Positions 17,396 through 28,000 of a stretch of 43,964 nucleotides of DNA are shown piece after piece. The position numbers and the translations under genes are program-made. Source of the stretch: a virus; the IMG/VR virus record IMGVR_UViG_3300017971_000423, positions 1 through 43,964 of that record; one strand, written 5' to 3'. The notes under the pieces are model-generated. The model made no database searches and was not told the DNA's origin. It saw only the letters and a program-made list of their open reading frames with translations. The stretch's first letter is position 1; each line of letters begins with the position of its first letter.

Positions 17396-17845
17396 ATGCC
17401 TTCGTACTTGAATATATTAAATGATCCTAGATACCAGAGAGCCAATCAACAGGCTGTGGCAAAGAGTCAAGGCATGGGCTTAGCGTTACCTCAAATGGCA
17501 ACACAAGGAATCATGGGTCAATTTGCTGAGAGAGACATGCAGAAGCGCATTGCCTCACAGAACTTTGCAACACAAAGGTTTAGACAAACTGAAGCTTTGG
17601 GAATAGCACAGCAGAGGTTGGGCTTAGCTAATCAGCAATTAAAGTTTCAAAACAATATGGCTAAGAAAAATTATAGAGACGCCAAGAGTAACTTGTTCTG
17701 GAGTATACCGCTAGGACTAGGAACATTAGGAGCACAATGGTATACAAATAAGAAACAGGATGCACGAAAGGCGATAGAAGATAAAAGAGCAGCTGAGGCA
17801 CACGACATTCTCGTAAAATCAGCTAAGAAGAGAGGTATTATATAA
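17396..17845 (+). CDS. Putative internal virion (ejection) protein, small
   Basis: Encodes 149 residues, Gln-rich and helical. Residues 45-95 form an amphipathic helix with Gln and Met. A hydrophobic stretch (about 100-117, SNLFWSIPLGLGTLGAQW) could insert in a membrane. The C-terminus is basic. It starts a run of five Gln/Ala/Gly-rich genes before the giant internal protein, like the ejection protein clusters of podoviruses. A GGGAGG site precedes the ATG. The role is inferred. Confidence 0.5.
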   Translation: MPSYLNILNDPRYQRANQQAVAKSQGMGLALPQMATQGIMGQFAERDMQKRIASQNFATQRFRQTEALGIAQQRLGLANQQLKFQNNMAKKNYRDAKSNLFWSIPLGLGTLGAQWYTNKKQDARKAIEDKRAAEAHDILVKSAKKRGII

Positions 17846-18549
17846 TGCCAACACAACAGTATGCTACTAGCCAGAATCCTGCATATAAGAGGCGCAAATA
17901 CCTTGAGGCTATTAATGCGCAGGCTCCACTATTGTTTGGACAAAAGCAGGCAGAGTGGGACCGAGGCATGGCTGAGAAAGAAGCGCAATTAGAAAAGGAT
18001 CGTTTTGCTCTTGAGCAACGACAGGCTAAAGTAGAGAACAGATGGGCAACTAAAAACTATGAACTTGCCAAAACAGGAGCACAGGCTGACATGGGCATGC
18101 AGGCTTTGGGAATGGTAACTCCCATGTTGGGTTCTGATGCTGCTAAGATGACATATGGCGATGCATGGGACAAAGGTAAGAAGAAAGTAAAAGGGGCATT
18201 AGGAATAGGTACTCCATCTACTTATGGACCAGGGGCTGTTAATCCTAGGTCATCTTATAGTATGGGTGGGCCTAACACTCCCGCTGCTAGAACCCCAACG
18301 GCTACGGCTGCTAAACCTGGATTCTTTAGTAATATGTCCAGCAACCTAACCCTAGGTAATACGTTAGGCGCAGCAGGCATGGGATTTGGAGTTGGTAATT
18401 TGGCTCCAGCAATGGGAATAAAAAATAAATATCTATCAGGCGGACTTGGTGCATTAGCAGGCGGATTGACAGGTCTATTTAGCGGTAGTGGCGGTCCTTG
18501 GGGAGCTGGCGTTGGCGCATTGTTTGGTGGATTAGGAGGATTGTTCTAA
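17845..18549 (+). CDS. Putative internal virion protein with glycine-rich tail
   Basis: Encodes 234 residues. The N-terminal 100 residues form a charged helix (KQAEWDRGMAEKEAQLEKDR). The middle is disordered (Pro/Thr/Ala), and residues 165-234 are a Gly/Leu/Ala-rich hydrophobic stretch (GGLGALAGGLTGLF, then GVGALFGGLGGLF). Such Gly-zipper tails suggest membrane insertion, fitting a protein ejected to help DNA cross the envelope. It has TAATG junctions with both neighbours. Confidence 0.5.
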   Translation: MPTQQYATSQNPAYKRRKYLEAINAQAPLLFGQKQAEWDRGMAEKEAQLEKDRFALEQRQAKVENRWATKNYELAKTGAQADMGMQALGMVTPMLGSDAAKMTYGDAWDKGKKKVKGALGIGTPSTYGPGAVNPRSSYSMGGPNTPAARTPTATAAKPGFFSNMSSNLTLGNTLGAAGMGFGVGNLAPAMGIKNKYLSGGLGALAGGLTGLFSGSGGPWGAGVGALFGGLGGLF

Positions 18550-19022
18550 TGGAAAGATCGTTTAATTTAAACCTAGAGCGCATAATGAAAAATATGGATC
18601 CTAAGAAGAAAGCTGAACTGATGGCCCTCATGGGCATGGGTGGTAAGGCTTTAGGTATGGGACCTGGAGCACAAGCTGCCCCTATTAGACAGGGCGGTTT
18701 ATTGCCAGAAGACCCTAGGCGTAGATTCCTTGGAATGGATCCTGTCCCAACTACACAGCCGTATGGCAATAAGATTATAGGCGGAGGATTAACTCCTGTG
18801 CCTACTACTGTACCATATGGGGTTAAAGGAGATGGTTATTACTTAGGACAACCTGATCCAGCAATGCCTCCGTCAGCTGTTGCTGCTCCGATGGCGGTAG
18901 GCGGTATGCCTAATATGCCATCAGCAAAAGCAGCTGCTAGTGGAGTTATGACAGATCCAAACAATAAAAAGAAGGCCAAAGGTATTGGCGAACCATCGAT
19001 GTATGATGATCTAGAGGTATAA
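18549..19022 (+). CDS. Gly/Pro/Met-rich protein of unknown function
   Basis: Encodes 157 residues from the ATG at 18549, chosen because it overlaps the previous stop as TAATG. An ATG at 18498 in the same frame would cut into the upstream gene by 52 bases. Composition is Gly, Pro, Met and Ala-rich with two similar repeats (PVPTTQPYG and PVPTTVPYG, about 30 residues apart). It looks disordered, apart from a short N-terminal helix. Likely a virion-associated small protein, by context. Confidence 0.5.
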   Translation: MERSFNLNLERIMKNMDPKKKAELMALMGMGGKALGMGPGAQAAPIRQGGLLPEDPRRRFLGMDPVPTTQPYGNKIIGGGLTPVPTTVPYGVKGDGYYLGQPDPAMPPSAVAAPMAVGGMPNMPSAKAAASGVMTDPNNKKKAKGIGEPSMYDDLEV

Positions 19023-19024
19023 TA

Positions 19025-20668
19025 ATGGCAGAGAGTGCATATGACTATTCAGGATTAGATCCTGAGATGGTAAAACGACTGCAAGAAATGGAAGCTGCTG
19101 GTCAACTTCCCTCTGATTTTAATCCTCAGATGTTCTTGGGTCTGACAGAGGACGCTTGGGCTGGCAGTGATCCTGGAGAAACAGCTGCTACTGGTCAGTG
19201 GGACGTCAAAGCTAGTCCTTATGAGTTTAATAGATTAGGACTATCTAGGCAAGCTACTACAGGCGCTGGAGGTCGTGCTCGACGTACAGCTCAGGGTATA
19301 GCACCCTGGAGAGAACGAGCTAAGCCTGGGGGTATAGACTACACTCCTTTTGGTAAATGGGGCCTGCCTGTTAATAGCTTAGGAGAGGTTCCAGAATACC
19401 TTGTTAACATGAGTGGCGGAACACCAGAGGAAACTATAGAATACTGGAATTCAATCAAGGGCCAGTTGTCAGAAGATCAAATAGCTAAGCTAGGAGACAT
19501 GGTTAATGTCCAGAAATTCGATCGAGATCTAATAGGCAATGCATTAGGACTAACACCAGAGCAGATAGAGCAGACACAGAGTCGTGGTATTGAGGATAGA
19601 CTTATAGCTCAGAATAATACACTGGCAAGAGCACAGGGCAATGCCCCTGGCTGGTCTGATGCTTTGGGCATGGCACAAGATACTGTCATAGGTATGGATC
19701 AAGGCGCAGCTAAAGATCAAATGTATAATGAATATATTAATCAGGACTTCCAAGGCGTAGGCGCTGGCGGTTCTGGTGGGTTAGGTATTGAAAGTGCTAG
19801 ACTTGCTGGACAGGGCAGTAGCATCGAGGATATAGAAACACAAGATCAATTCTATGGTATGGGAGGCCTAGGTAGAGGTGTTATAGGTGATGACGTCAGA
19901 CGAACTATGTATGACGCCGACACTACTAAATTTACACCTGAGCAAATGATGCTGGCTAACTTAACTAATCCATATGCTAATAAAGGATTTGACCCTAATC
20001 CTACAGGCAATTGGGATTTGTATAATTTAACAAACCAAAGAGACTTAATGCATATGGCTCCTGAAGCTAATATGGAAAGGTTTATGGGAGGAATTGATCC
20101 TAATAAAGATTTAGAATTCTTTGAACTAGAAGACGGGTCTAAGGTTTATTATGATCCTGATCCTAACAACCAGAGACATGTAACCTTTGGAGATCAGTAT
20201 CAACAAATGGATAGACAAGCTAAGAGAATGTTAAAAGAAGACCACTCTCCATCATGGGGTGAGAAATATGCAGGACCTGCACTGAAGGCAGCAGTTGGCG
20301 CAATGATGAGCTATGCTGGTGGACCCCTTGGGGCCTTGGCTTATAACGCAATGCAGACAGCAACTACAGGACAGTTTGATCCTATGACCATGGCGATCAG
20401 TCTTGGTACTAGTCTGATTCCAGGCATGATGGGTGACATGGGATTTGGTGATCTGCTGGCTGGAAATTTCAGTAAGTTTGCTGGATTAAGTGGAGCTTTA
20501 GGCTCACCTGCAGCTGCTGGAGCAAGTATGGGCAAAGAGCTATTAGCCCCTGCAGCACTGGGTATGGCTGGTGCAGTAGCACCTGGATTAACAGCAGGGA
20601 CGATGAGGAGAAGGTTAGGTCAGTATGGTAATACTGCAGACGAGTTAGGGCAAGAGGAGGAACTATAA
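19025..20668 (+). CDS. Putative internal virion protein with hydrophobic C-terminal region
   Basis: Encodes 547 residues. The N-terminal 300 residues are acidic and helical with no known domain. From about residue 415 to 525 the chain is Gly/Ala/Met/Leu-rich, with several possible membrane-inserting segments (for example AVGAMMSYAGGPLGALAYNA). The protein ends in an acidic tail (DELGQEEEL). In podoviruses, pre-ejection proteins commonly have this soluble-plus-hydrophobic design. TAATG coupling joins it to the next gene. Confidence 0.5.
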   Translation: MAESAYDYSGLDPEMVKRLQEMEAAGQLPSDFNPQMFLGLTEDAWAGSDPGETAATGQWDVKASPYEFNRLGLSRQATTGAGGRARRTAQGIAPWRERAKPGGIDYTPFGKWGLPVNSLGEVPEYLVNMSGGTPEETIEYWNSIKGQLSEDQIAKLGDMVNVQKFDRDLIGNALGLTPEQIEQTQSRGIEDRLIAQNNTLARAQGNAPGWSDALGMAQDTVIGMDQGAAKDQMYNEYINQDFQGVGAGGSGGLGIESARLAGQGSSIEDIETQDQFYGMGGLGRGVIGDDVRRTMYDADTTKFTPEQMMLANLTNPYANKGFDPNPTGNWDLYNLTNQRDLMHMAPEANMERFMGGIDPNKDLEFFELEDGSKVYYDPDPNNQRHVTFGDQYQQMDRQAKRMLKEDHSPSWGEKYAGPALKAAVGAMMSYAGGPLGALAYNAMQTATTGQFDPMTMAISLGTSLIPGMMGDMGFGDLLAGNFSKFAGLSGALGSPAAAGASMGKELLAPAALGMAGAVAPGLTAGTMRRRLGQYGNTADELGQEEEL

Positions 20669-22080
20669 TGGCAATGCCGTATGAAACTCTCTCGAACACC
20701 TTCAGGGAACTGAGGAACATAATGAGAGAGGATAAAGATAGAGAGATGGATCATCAGAGGCAGATGAGAGCCATGGGGCTTGAGCAAGAAAAGCTAAAGA
20801 TGAACCAGCAACTGCAAGACCAACAGTACCAGATGAATGAATTACAGTTGCAGAAACAAATGGAAGCGGAGCAACTGAAGCCTGTTAACCTGTTTCAGTT
20901 AGGGCTACAGAACAATGCCTACACCAGAGATAAACTCTTTGGCAATAAGGATGCTGTCAATGCCATGAAATCTATCTTCGGTGATCCTAATCAGATTAAG
21001 ATCGATACAGTTACTGGTCAGGTTCTCCTGGGTGATAGTGAAACTCCTCTTCAAGTAAAGGGTGGCGACATGGGTAAAGCTACCTTCGGTATGCTGGCTG
21101 TAACCAATAGGTTTTTAGATCCCCGGGTGGCTGCTGAGTATCAGAAAAACGATCTGCAAGGCCAGGTGAAGGCTATAGACGCAGAGATGGCTAAGTTAAA
21201 CAAAAGCGACAGAGCTGATGCTAGTCAACTAGAGATACGAAGAATCCTTAAAGAAAAGAAAAATGGTCTTGAAAAGTCTATAAAAAATGTTGATGAATTT
21301 GTAACTGATGAAAGTCTAAGAGATTATTATGAGGGTGCATATAAACGCAGCGCACAGATGTTAGCAGCTGCTGCACAACATGAAGGTGTATCGCCTGAGT
21401 TATTGAAGCTGATCCAGGACACCAAGGATGACTCAATGGCTATGTGGGCTAAGCACAAAGCTGCTATTGATAAAAAGTATGAGCTGACTGCTGGCGGTAA
21501 AGGTACTGATCTGTATAAAGGCTGGAAGATGCACAATAATGAGAGAATGGCTAAAGGACTACCACCTATCAGTATTGAAAAATATAAGAATGATTACTGG
21601 AGTCCAGACCAAGAGAAGTCCCAATACAATACGTTGACTGACAACTTAGCAATGAGGTTCAAGAATCAACTAGGTATGGTTGACGAAGTCGCTGCTGAAG
21701 CTGGTAATAAGTATGCTGCAAGATTGTTAAAGGGCGGTGGAGATCCTTATCAGATTCAAGAAGCAGCTGTCGAGTACGGATGGTCAGTATCTAAAACAGC
21801 TAGAGCACTACGCAAGATTGCAAAAGATGCTGGCGGTTGGATGGGTACATCTGAGGCCGAAGCTGGTAGACAGATTTTTGAAGCATTGCAACCGTTTACA
21901 GATAAAGAGGATAATCTAGATCCTATATTAGAAAAACAATTAACGCCAAAGCATAAGAAATTATTAAAGGCGTATGGTACGAGTAAATCTAAATCACCAG
22001 TAGCTGCCAAAGCAGCTGAAAAGAAAGCTGAAAAGAACGTAGAAGTAGAAGCTGTATCACAAATAGATAACTTATTTTAA
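20668..22080 (+). CDS. Putative internal virion protein, coiled coil
   Basis: Encodes 470 residues. Residues 10-75 form a long Gln/Met/Glu coiled coil. The remainder is charged and helical, with no catalytic motif visible, and the C-terminus is Lys/Ala-rich. It lies directly before the giant transglycosylase protein, in the place where T7-like and P22-like phages keep their ejection proteins, and it is coupled to the previous gene by TAATG. A role in the internal core or ejection channel is inferred. Confidence 0.52.
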   Translation: MAMPYETLSNTFRELRNIMREDKDREMDHQRQMRAMGLEQEKLKMNQQLQDQQYQMNELQLQKQMEAEQLKPVNLFQLGLQNNAYTRDKLFGNKDAVNAMKSIFGDPNQIKIDTVTGQVLLGDSETPLQVKGGDMGKATFGMLAVTNRFLDPRVAAEYQKNDLQGQVKAIDAEMAKLNKSDRADASQLEIRRILKEKKNGLEKSIKNVDEFVTDESLRDYYEGAYKRSAQMLAAAAQHEGVSPELLKLIQDTKDDSMAMWAKHKAAIDKKYELTAGGKGTDLYKGWKMHNNERMAKGLPPISIEKYKNDYWSPDQEKSQYNTLTDNLAMRFKNQLGMVDEVAAEAGNKYAARLLKGGGDPYQIQEAAVEYGWSVSKTARALRKIAKDAGGWMGTSEAEAGRQIFEALQPFTDKEDNLDPILEKQLTPKHKKLLKAYGTSKSKSPVAAKAAEKKAEKNVEVEAVSQIDNLF

Positions 22081-22091
22081 GGATATAATTT

Positions 22092-25000
22092 ATGAAACTT
22101 AGTGAGCTTACAGGAACGGATACTGCACAGACAGAAACCAAAACTCCTGAAACTGAAACCTATGATTCTAATTCGTTTGATCCTATTATTAAGAAGGCAT
22201 CAAAACAATACGGTGTACCTGAAGCTCTATTGAAGGGCATGATACATCAAGAATCTAGTTGGAATCCTAGAGCAACAACTCCTAAATCTTCAGCTAAAGG
22301 ATTGATGCAGCTGATAGATGATACTGCAGCTGAAATGGGAGTAGAGGATCCATTTGATCCTGTACAAAATATCATGGGTGGTGCTAAGTACCTTAAACAG
22401 CAACATGATAAATTTGGTACATGGGGTAATGCTCTTGGTGCGTACTATGCTGGCCCTACGAATTACTCTCGTATTAAGGCTGGAGAGGCAGAGTCAGATC
22501 CCGAATTGGCTAAGCTAGTAAAGGATACTAATTTACATGTGAGTCGTGTCGCTAAGTACGCCAAACAGTATAAGGAGCAGACAGCGCCTGTTGTTAAAGC
22601 TAAAGCCATTACTGACATTCCTAAGTTTAATAATATTGCTAACAATCCTGTCCAACCAGCTAAGGTTAAAGCTGAACTAAAAGCTGATGTAAAGAAACCT
22701 AAAGGGCAGAGCTGGTGGAAGAACATGCTAGAGATGATGGGTGGAAACCAGAAGAAGGTAGCTGAAATAGCTGCCGAGCAGCTCAAAGGTGTTGGTGTTA
22801 CCTATCAGTATACAGATCTAGACATGGATAAGAGTCGAGTTTGGGCTGATATTATGATGAATAAAGGGGAAGTCACCCCTGAGAATGAGGCCAAACTCAA
22901 TGAACTTAATGCTCAGATGCAGAGACTTGAGGATGAGGTAGCGCAAGCTCCATTCATGGCTGATGCTGTTGGATCGTTATTGCCTTTTGTTAAAGAGTCT
23001 ATGTTGGCTAGTGGTAAAGGTGGACTTGTCGGTGCTGGTATTGGATTAACCGCTGCTGCTGCAGTTGAGGCAATAGTTCCTACTGTTGGTGAAGGTATGG
23101 CTTTGGCTCCTGGTCTTATGAAGCTAGGTGCTACTGCTATGGCAACCAACGAGACGGCTCAGAATATGCTATGGATTGAAGCTGGTAGTTTCTATGAAAA
23201 GGCTAGAGCTATGGGCATGGATCATGAGTATGCCAAACCTGCTGCTATGATTTATGGCGGTGGTGCTGCTGGTCTTGAAACTATGAAGTTAAAATACTTA
23301 GGTAAACTTATTCCTGGTTCTCGTGCGGTAGCCAATAAGATTATCAAGAATGGATTTGTCAGGGCCTTAGATAAGGGTATGATGTCCAGGATAGGAAAAG
23401 ATCTGGTATCTACAACGATGGGTGAGGCTGGTGTTGAAGTTAGCCAGCAATTCTTAGATAACTTAACGATGGGTATCACAGAGGAATTGCATGATCGTTA
23501 TAAGGGAACTGATATTTCACCAGACAATATGGCTGAATGGGCAGCTCAGGTAAGTGATGGCTTAGTAGAAACCTTTATTAAATCTGCTGCAGGCATGGGT
23601 ATTATTTCTATCCCAGGTGTATCTATTAACGTGATGACTGAGGGTGGTAAGAAGACTGTTGCCAAACAATATGAAGAGGCACTGACTCCTCCTGCAAAGA
23701 AACCACCTAGAAAGAAACCAGCTAAGAAAGAAGAACTTAGTGACGCAGCTAAAAGAGCTAGAGAGGCTGCTAAAGCAAAGATGAAGGAGTTAGGTTTAGC
23801 CGAAGAAACAGCTAAGAAAACTCCTGAGAAGAAAGAAACGAAGAAGAAAAAGGAAGAGTTTAAACTTCCTGAAACTAAGAAGCCAGAAAAGAAAGAGGAA
23901 GAGGCTAAGGCTCCTGAGCAGATGGAGTTGCCCCTTGGTAAAGAGGAGAAGGCTGAAGAGAAGGCTCCTAAGAAAAAGCAAGAGAAGCCTAAGAAAGAAG
24001 AGCTTACTATAGAGGAAACAGAAGAGGAAGAGGGCGAAGCTCCCAAAGAAGTCTTTAAGTTTCCTGAGCCTAAAGATAAAAAGAAAGATACAAAAGATCC
24101 TGAGACTAAAGAAGACTTTCAAGAACTAGCAGGAAAGGATGTTAAAGTAGATGCTCTTGGTGAAGAGGATAGCACTACCCCTGCTGACCAAGTACAAGTA
24201 ACTGTCATTGAAGGTGAGGCAAAAGGCAATACTTGGAATATACCAAAAAAGGATTTTGCTGATGAACTTAAAAAACGAAAAGATGAATATGCCAAATCTA
24301 ATAAAGGAAAGAAAGAACTTAGTCCAAGAGAAAAAGCTTATGCTACTGGAAAAGAAGAGACAGAAGAGCAAGGAAAATCTGAAGGAATTGAAGAGAAAGC
24401 TAAAGGAACTGGAGCTAAGAAAGAAACACAACTACCAAAGCGAACCACCGAAGAACTAAAAGCTGAAGAGTTAGAGAAAGAAAGAAGGAAAGAAGTTTAT
24501 AAAACCCTGAAGGCTGAGTTTCCTACCGCCACTGAGGAACAGCTGCAGGCTATGACTGACAGTTCTATGGAGCGGTATGAGATAGGTAAGAAAAGAACTA
24601 AGACCTACCAGGGCAAGACTGAGTTAGACATAGAAGAAAAAGAAACTGAAACCCAGGTTAAGGAAACTGCAAAGGATGTTAAGTCTCAGCTTGCAGAGTT
24701 TGAGAAAGAGCATGGGATTAAAGAGCCTCCTGTTAAGATTAAAGCCCTAAGACAGTTAAATGTTCCTGGTATTGTGGTAGATGGAAAGACCTACAGAGGT
24801 AGGGCGCTAAATACTACAGATATTCGTACTAATAAATTTATAGAACAGTTTATGACTAGCATCCAAGAAGCTAAAGAACTAGCTAAAGCTGATGGTAAAG
24901 ATCCTAAAAATGCTCAAATGGTTTTTATAGTTGATGGTAAACCTGTTGATGCTAGAAATGCAGCTACACAAATAGGGCTACAAGCTAAGGTAGATGCTGT

Positions 25001-28000
25001 CAAAGAGGCAAAAGAGTTAGCTAGAATTGAATCAGAAGCTAAGGCTCTGGAAAAAGAACTAGCTAATAGGGAAAAGGATCAGAAAGCATTAAAGAACACT
25101 CGTAAACCCACTGATGCTGATAAACTGATCTTTAAAGGAGTTGAGAAAGCATTAAGGAATTCTGCAGCTAAACAAAAGAACTCTCCCTTGGGTCGAGGTA
25201 TACCGTTTGAGGATATTTATAATAGTGTTGTAGCTAAGGTATGGGAACGTTTGTTGAAACTTCCTAAAGCCCAGGTTTTAGATTCTAAGAATCATGCTAG
25301 TATAGCTGCATTATTGAGAACTACTGGTAAGCATTTAGCTAAGAATATTGTTAAAGAGTTCTATGGTAAGCGTGCTGACGTTATCAAGAAGGTGGAGAAG
25401 GGTGAGAAGGTCAGCATGGACGAGTACAAAGAGGCTGGCTTATCTGATACCATGGACCATATCAACAATATATTGAACGCTGAGGATAAAGGTTTTGTTA
25501 GAGACAGTAAAAAGAAAAAAGCCAGATCTAATGCTACCATTATGATGACTATCAATGAACGAGCTGAAGCTGCTAGGTTTGACCTTGATTATATTCAACG
25601 AAAGATTTGGAGACTAGAACGTGAGATCAAGGCAGCTAAGACTCAAGATCGTAAGAATGAGTTAGCTGTTAAGTTAGTTGAACTTAAAAACGAGTATAAA
25701 GATGAAGAGCCTAATGTGAAACGCCTTGAGACTATGGCTGGAGCTGCGCCCAGTGCAGTTAAGAAGCTGACAGACAAAGAACTGTTAGCTGCCAAGGCTC
25801 AAGAAAAGAAAGCTGCTGAGGCTCAAAGAAAGAGGGCTATAGAAAATGCAAAGAATCGTACAGTTGTGTCTAAAGAAGGTTTCGGCACTGTACCTCTTGA
25901 TAAAGAGGATATACCCCGAACTAAAAACGCTCAGTATTACGCTGAAAGAGCTGCTGAAGAAACTGCTAGGCTAGAGAAAAAGGGATTTGTAGCACCTCGT
26001 CTGCCTAAAGTTGAACAAAAGCAGGAGAAGGCTGCAGAGACAACTCCTGGTAAGAAGTTTGTTCCGACTCATTCAGATAAATTGAAAGCTGAAAAAGAAA
26101 AAGCTGAAAAGATTAAGTCTAAACGAGCCGAGAAGAACGCAAAGACCTTATCTAATCCAGCAGATATTATTGATGCTAAGAATAAGCTGAAAGATATACC
26201 TCAAGATATGTTCATAGCTACAGATAGAATAAATGGCAAGACTATCATAGGTACATGGGAACAGGTAGCTGATTTAGATAAGAGATCGTGGGAGGTTAAG
26301 TCAGCTGATCAGGCTAAGCTAGAAATAATTAGTAAAGAGCAGCCTAAAGGTGTTATTACAACTACACTAAATGCTCAGCGCAAGCAACCCCAATTTGTAA
26401 TATTAACTAACCCTGACACTAAACCATCTAAAATAATCAAAGCCGATAAGATGATGGACAACTTTTGGAAATGGGTACAGAAACAACCATTGTTTGACTT
26501 TGTACAAAACATGTTAAACCAAGGTACATATCTTCATTTTATCGATGGTGCTGAAAATCTAGAACAATTACCATATTGGGATAAGTTAAATGTATTTAGA
26601 AAAGCTCAGTATAAAGAGATGTTTAACTCTGCAAATGAAGATAGAGCTGGTGCATTACACTGTGTTTCTGAATTAATCGATGGTAAGTTAATTGATCATA
26701 TTGTTATAGATATGAGTGCTTCTGAAATTGCTACAACTGAACAAATGTATGGTACTGTTGTACATGAAACTATCCATTCGGCAATATCTTATTTTAGAAG
26801 ATGGGCATCTCCTCTTCAAGTAAAACAATTTAACAATGCTTTATCTAATTTATGGCATCAAAATAAACATCAGTGGAAGGATGCTGTTGCTGCTTATGCT
26901 AAAGATCTAAGGAGTGTAGATAGAAACGCCAGAGCAAATTGGTTGGAGAAGAAATGGGGGCCTGTTGTACGGGACGCTATCGAAAATAATGTAGAAGAAA
27001 TAGCTACATATACACTTTCAGATGTACATATTGCCAACGTATTAGCTAGGATGGTAGATGTAACAGAGCGCCAAGCACCTCCGCTCAAAGGTAAAAATTA
27101 TATAAGATCTGTTTGGGACAAAATGGTAGATATTGTTCGACAGCATATAATCATGGGCGGAAGAAAGATGCTGATGACTAATCAGTATAATTTGCTTTCA
27201 TCTCTTAAAAAGGTTATGAATGAATTTGTTTTCGTTGATGGAACTTATGATTATCAACTAATGCAAAAAAGAGCTGTTACCACAGCTAAAGGATTCAAGA
27301 TAACTCCTGACACTACTATGGGGTTGTTGCTCTTAAAATCCCAACGAGTTGCTAAAGAATCAGAAATAGCTACAGCACCTCTAGCCCCGGGCGAGAAACC
27401 TACTGCTACTGATAGAAAGAATTATTTTAAATTTGTTTTGGATAAAACTACAGGAGCAGTTACTAGCCTTAGAGATTGGCTCGACATTGAATCTCCTTGG
27501 AAAGCTATGGGTGCGTATAAAACTGGTAGTGTACTCAAGAGATATTATAGTAAGAAAACTAAGTACGAAGAGATGGGTGTCAAGAAAGTTCAAGCTATTA
27601 TAGATAAGTATAAAGAAACTACTGGAGGATTTAATGAGGCTGAGTTCTTAGATGTCTTGCTAGCAGAGGAGAGTCCTAGGCTAACTAAAAGATGGAGTCC
27701 TATGAAGAGGGCTAAACTAGATCCTATTAGGGCAGAGTTCCGTAAATTCTTTGATGATATGGAACAGATCTATAAAGATCGTGGTGTCCATTGGGATTGG
27801 AAGAAGCGTAGATTGATGGAGCTTGAGCAGAAAGTGCTGGAAGCTACAGACTTTGATAAGCGCAATAAATGGCTACGCCAACTAAATACTTTAAGGGCTA
27901 GTAACTATGTTCATATTCCAGTTAAGTTAATCGTTCAGGATTTATTAAATAACAAAGAATCTATGCTCAAGAAAACTAGAAAAAATAAGCCAGCTGCGCT

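Noticed and set aside
23546-24122. Antisense frames opposite the Lys/Glu-rich part of the giant gene
   Set aside because: The Phe/Ser/Leu-rich translations are the expected complement of Lys/Glu codons; no start or ribosome site supports them.
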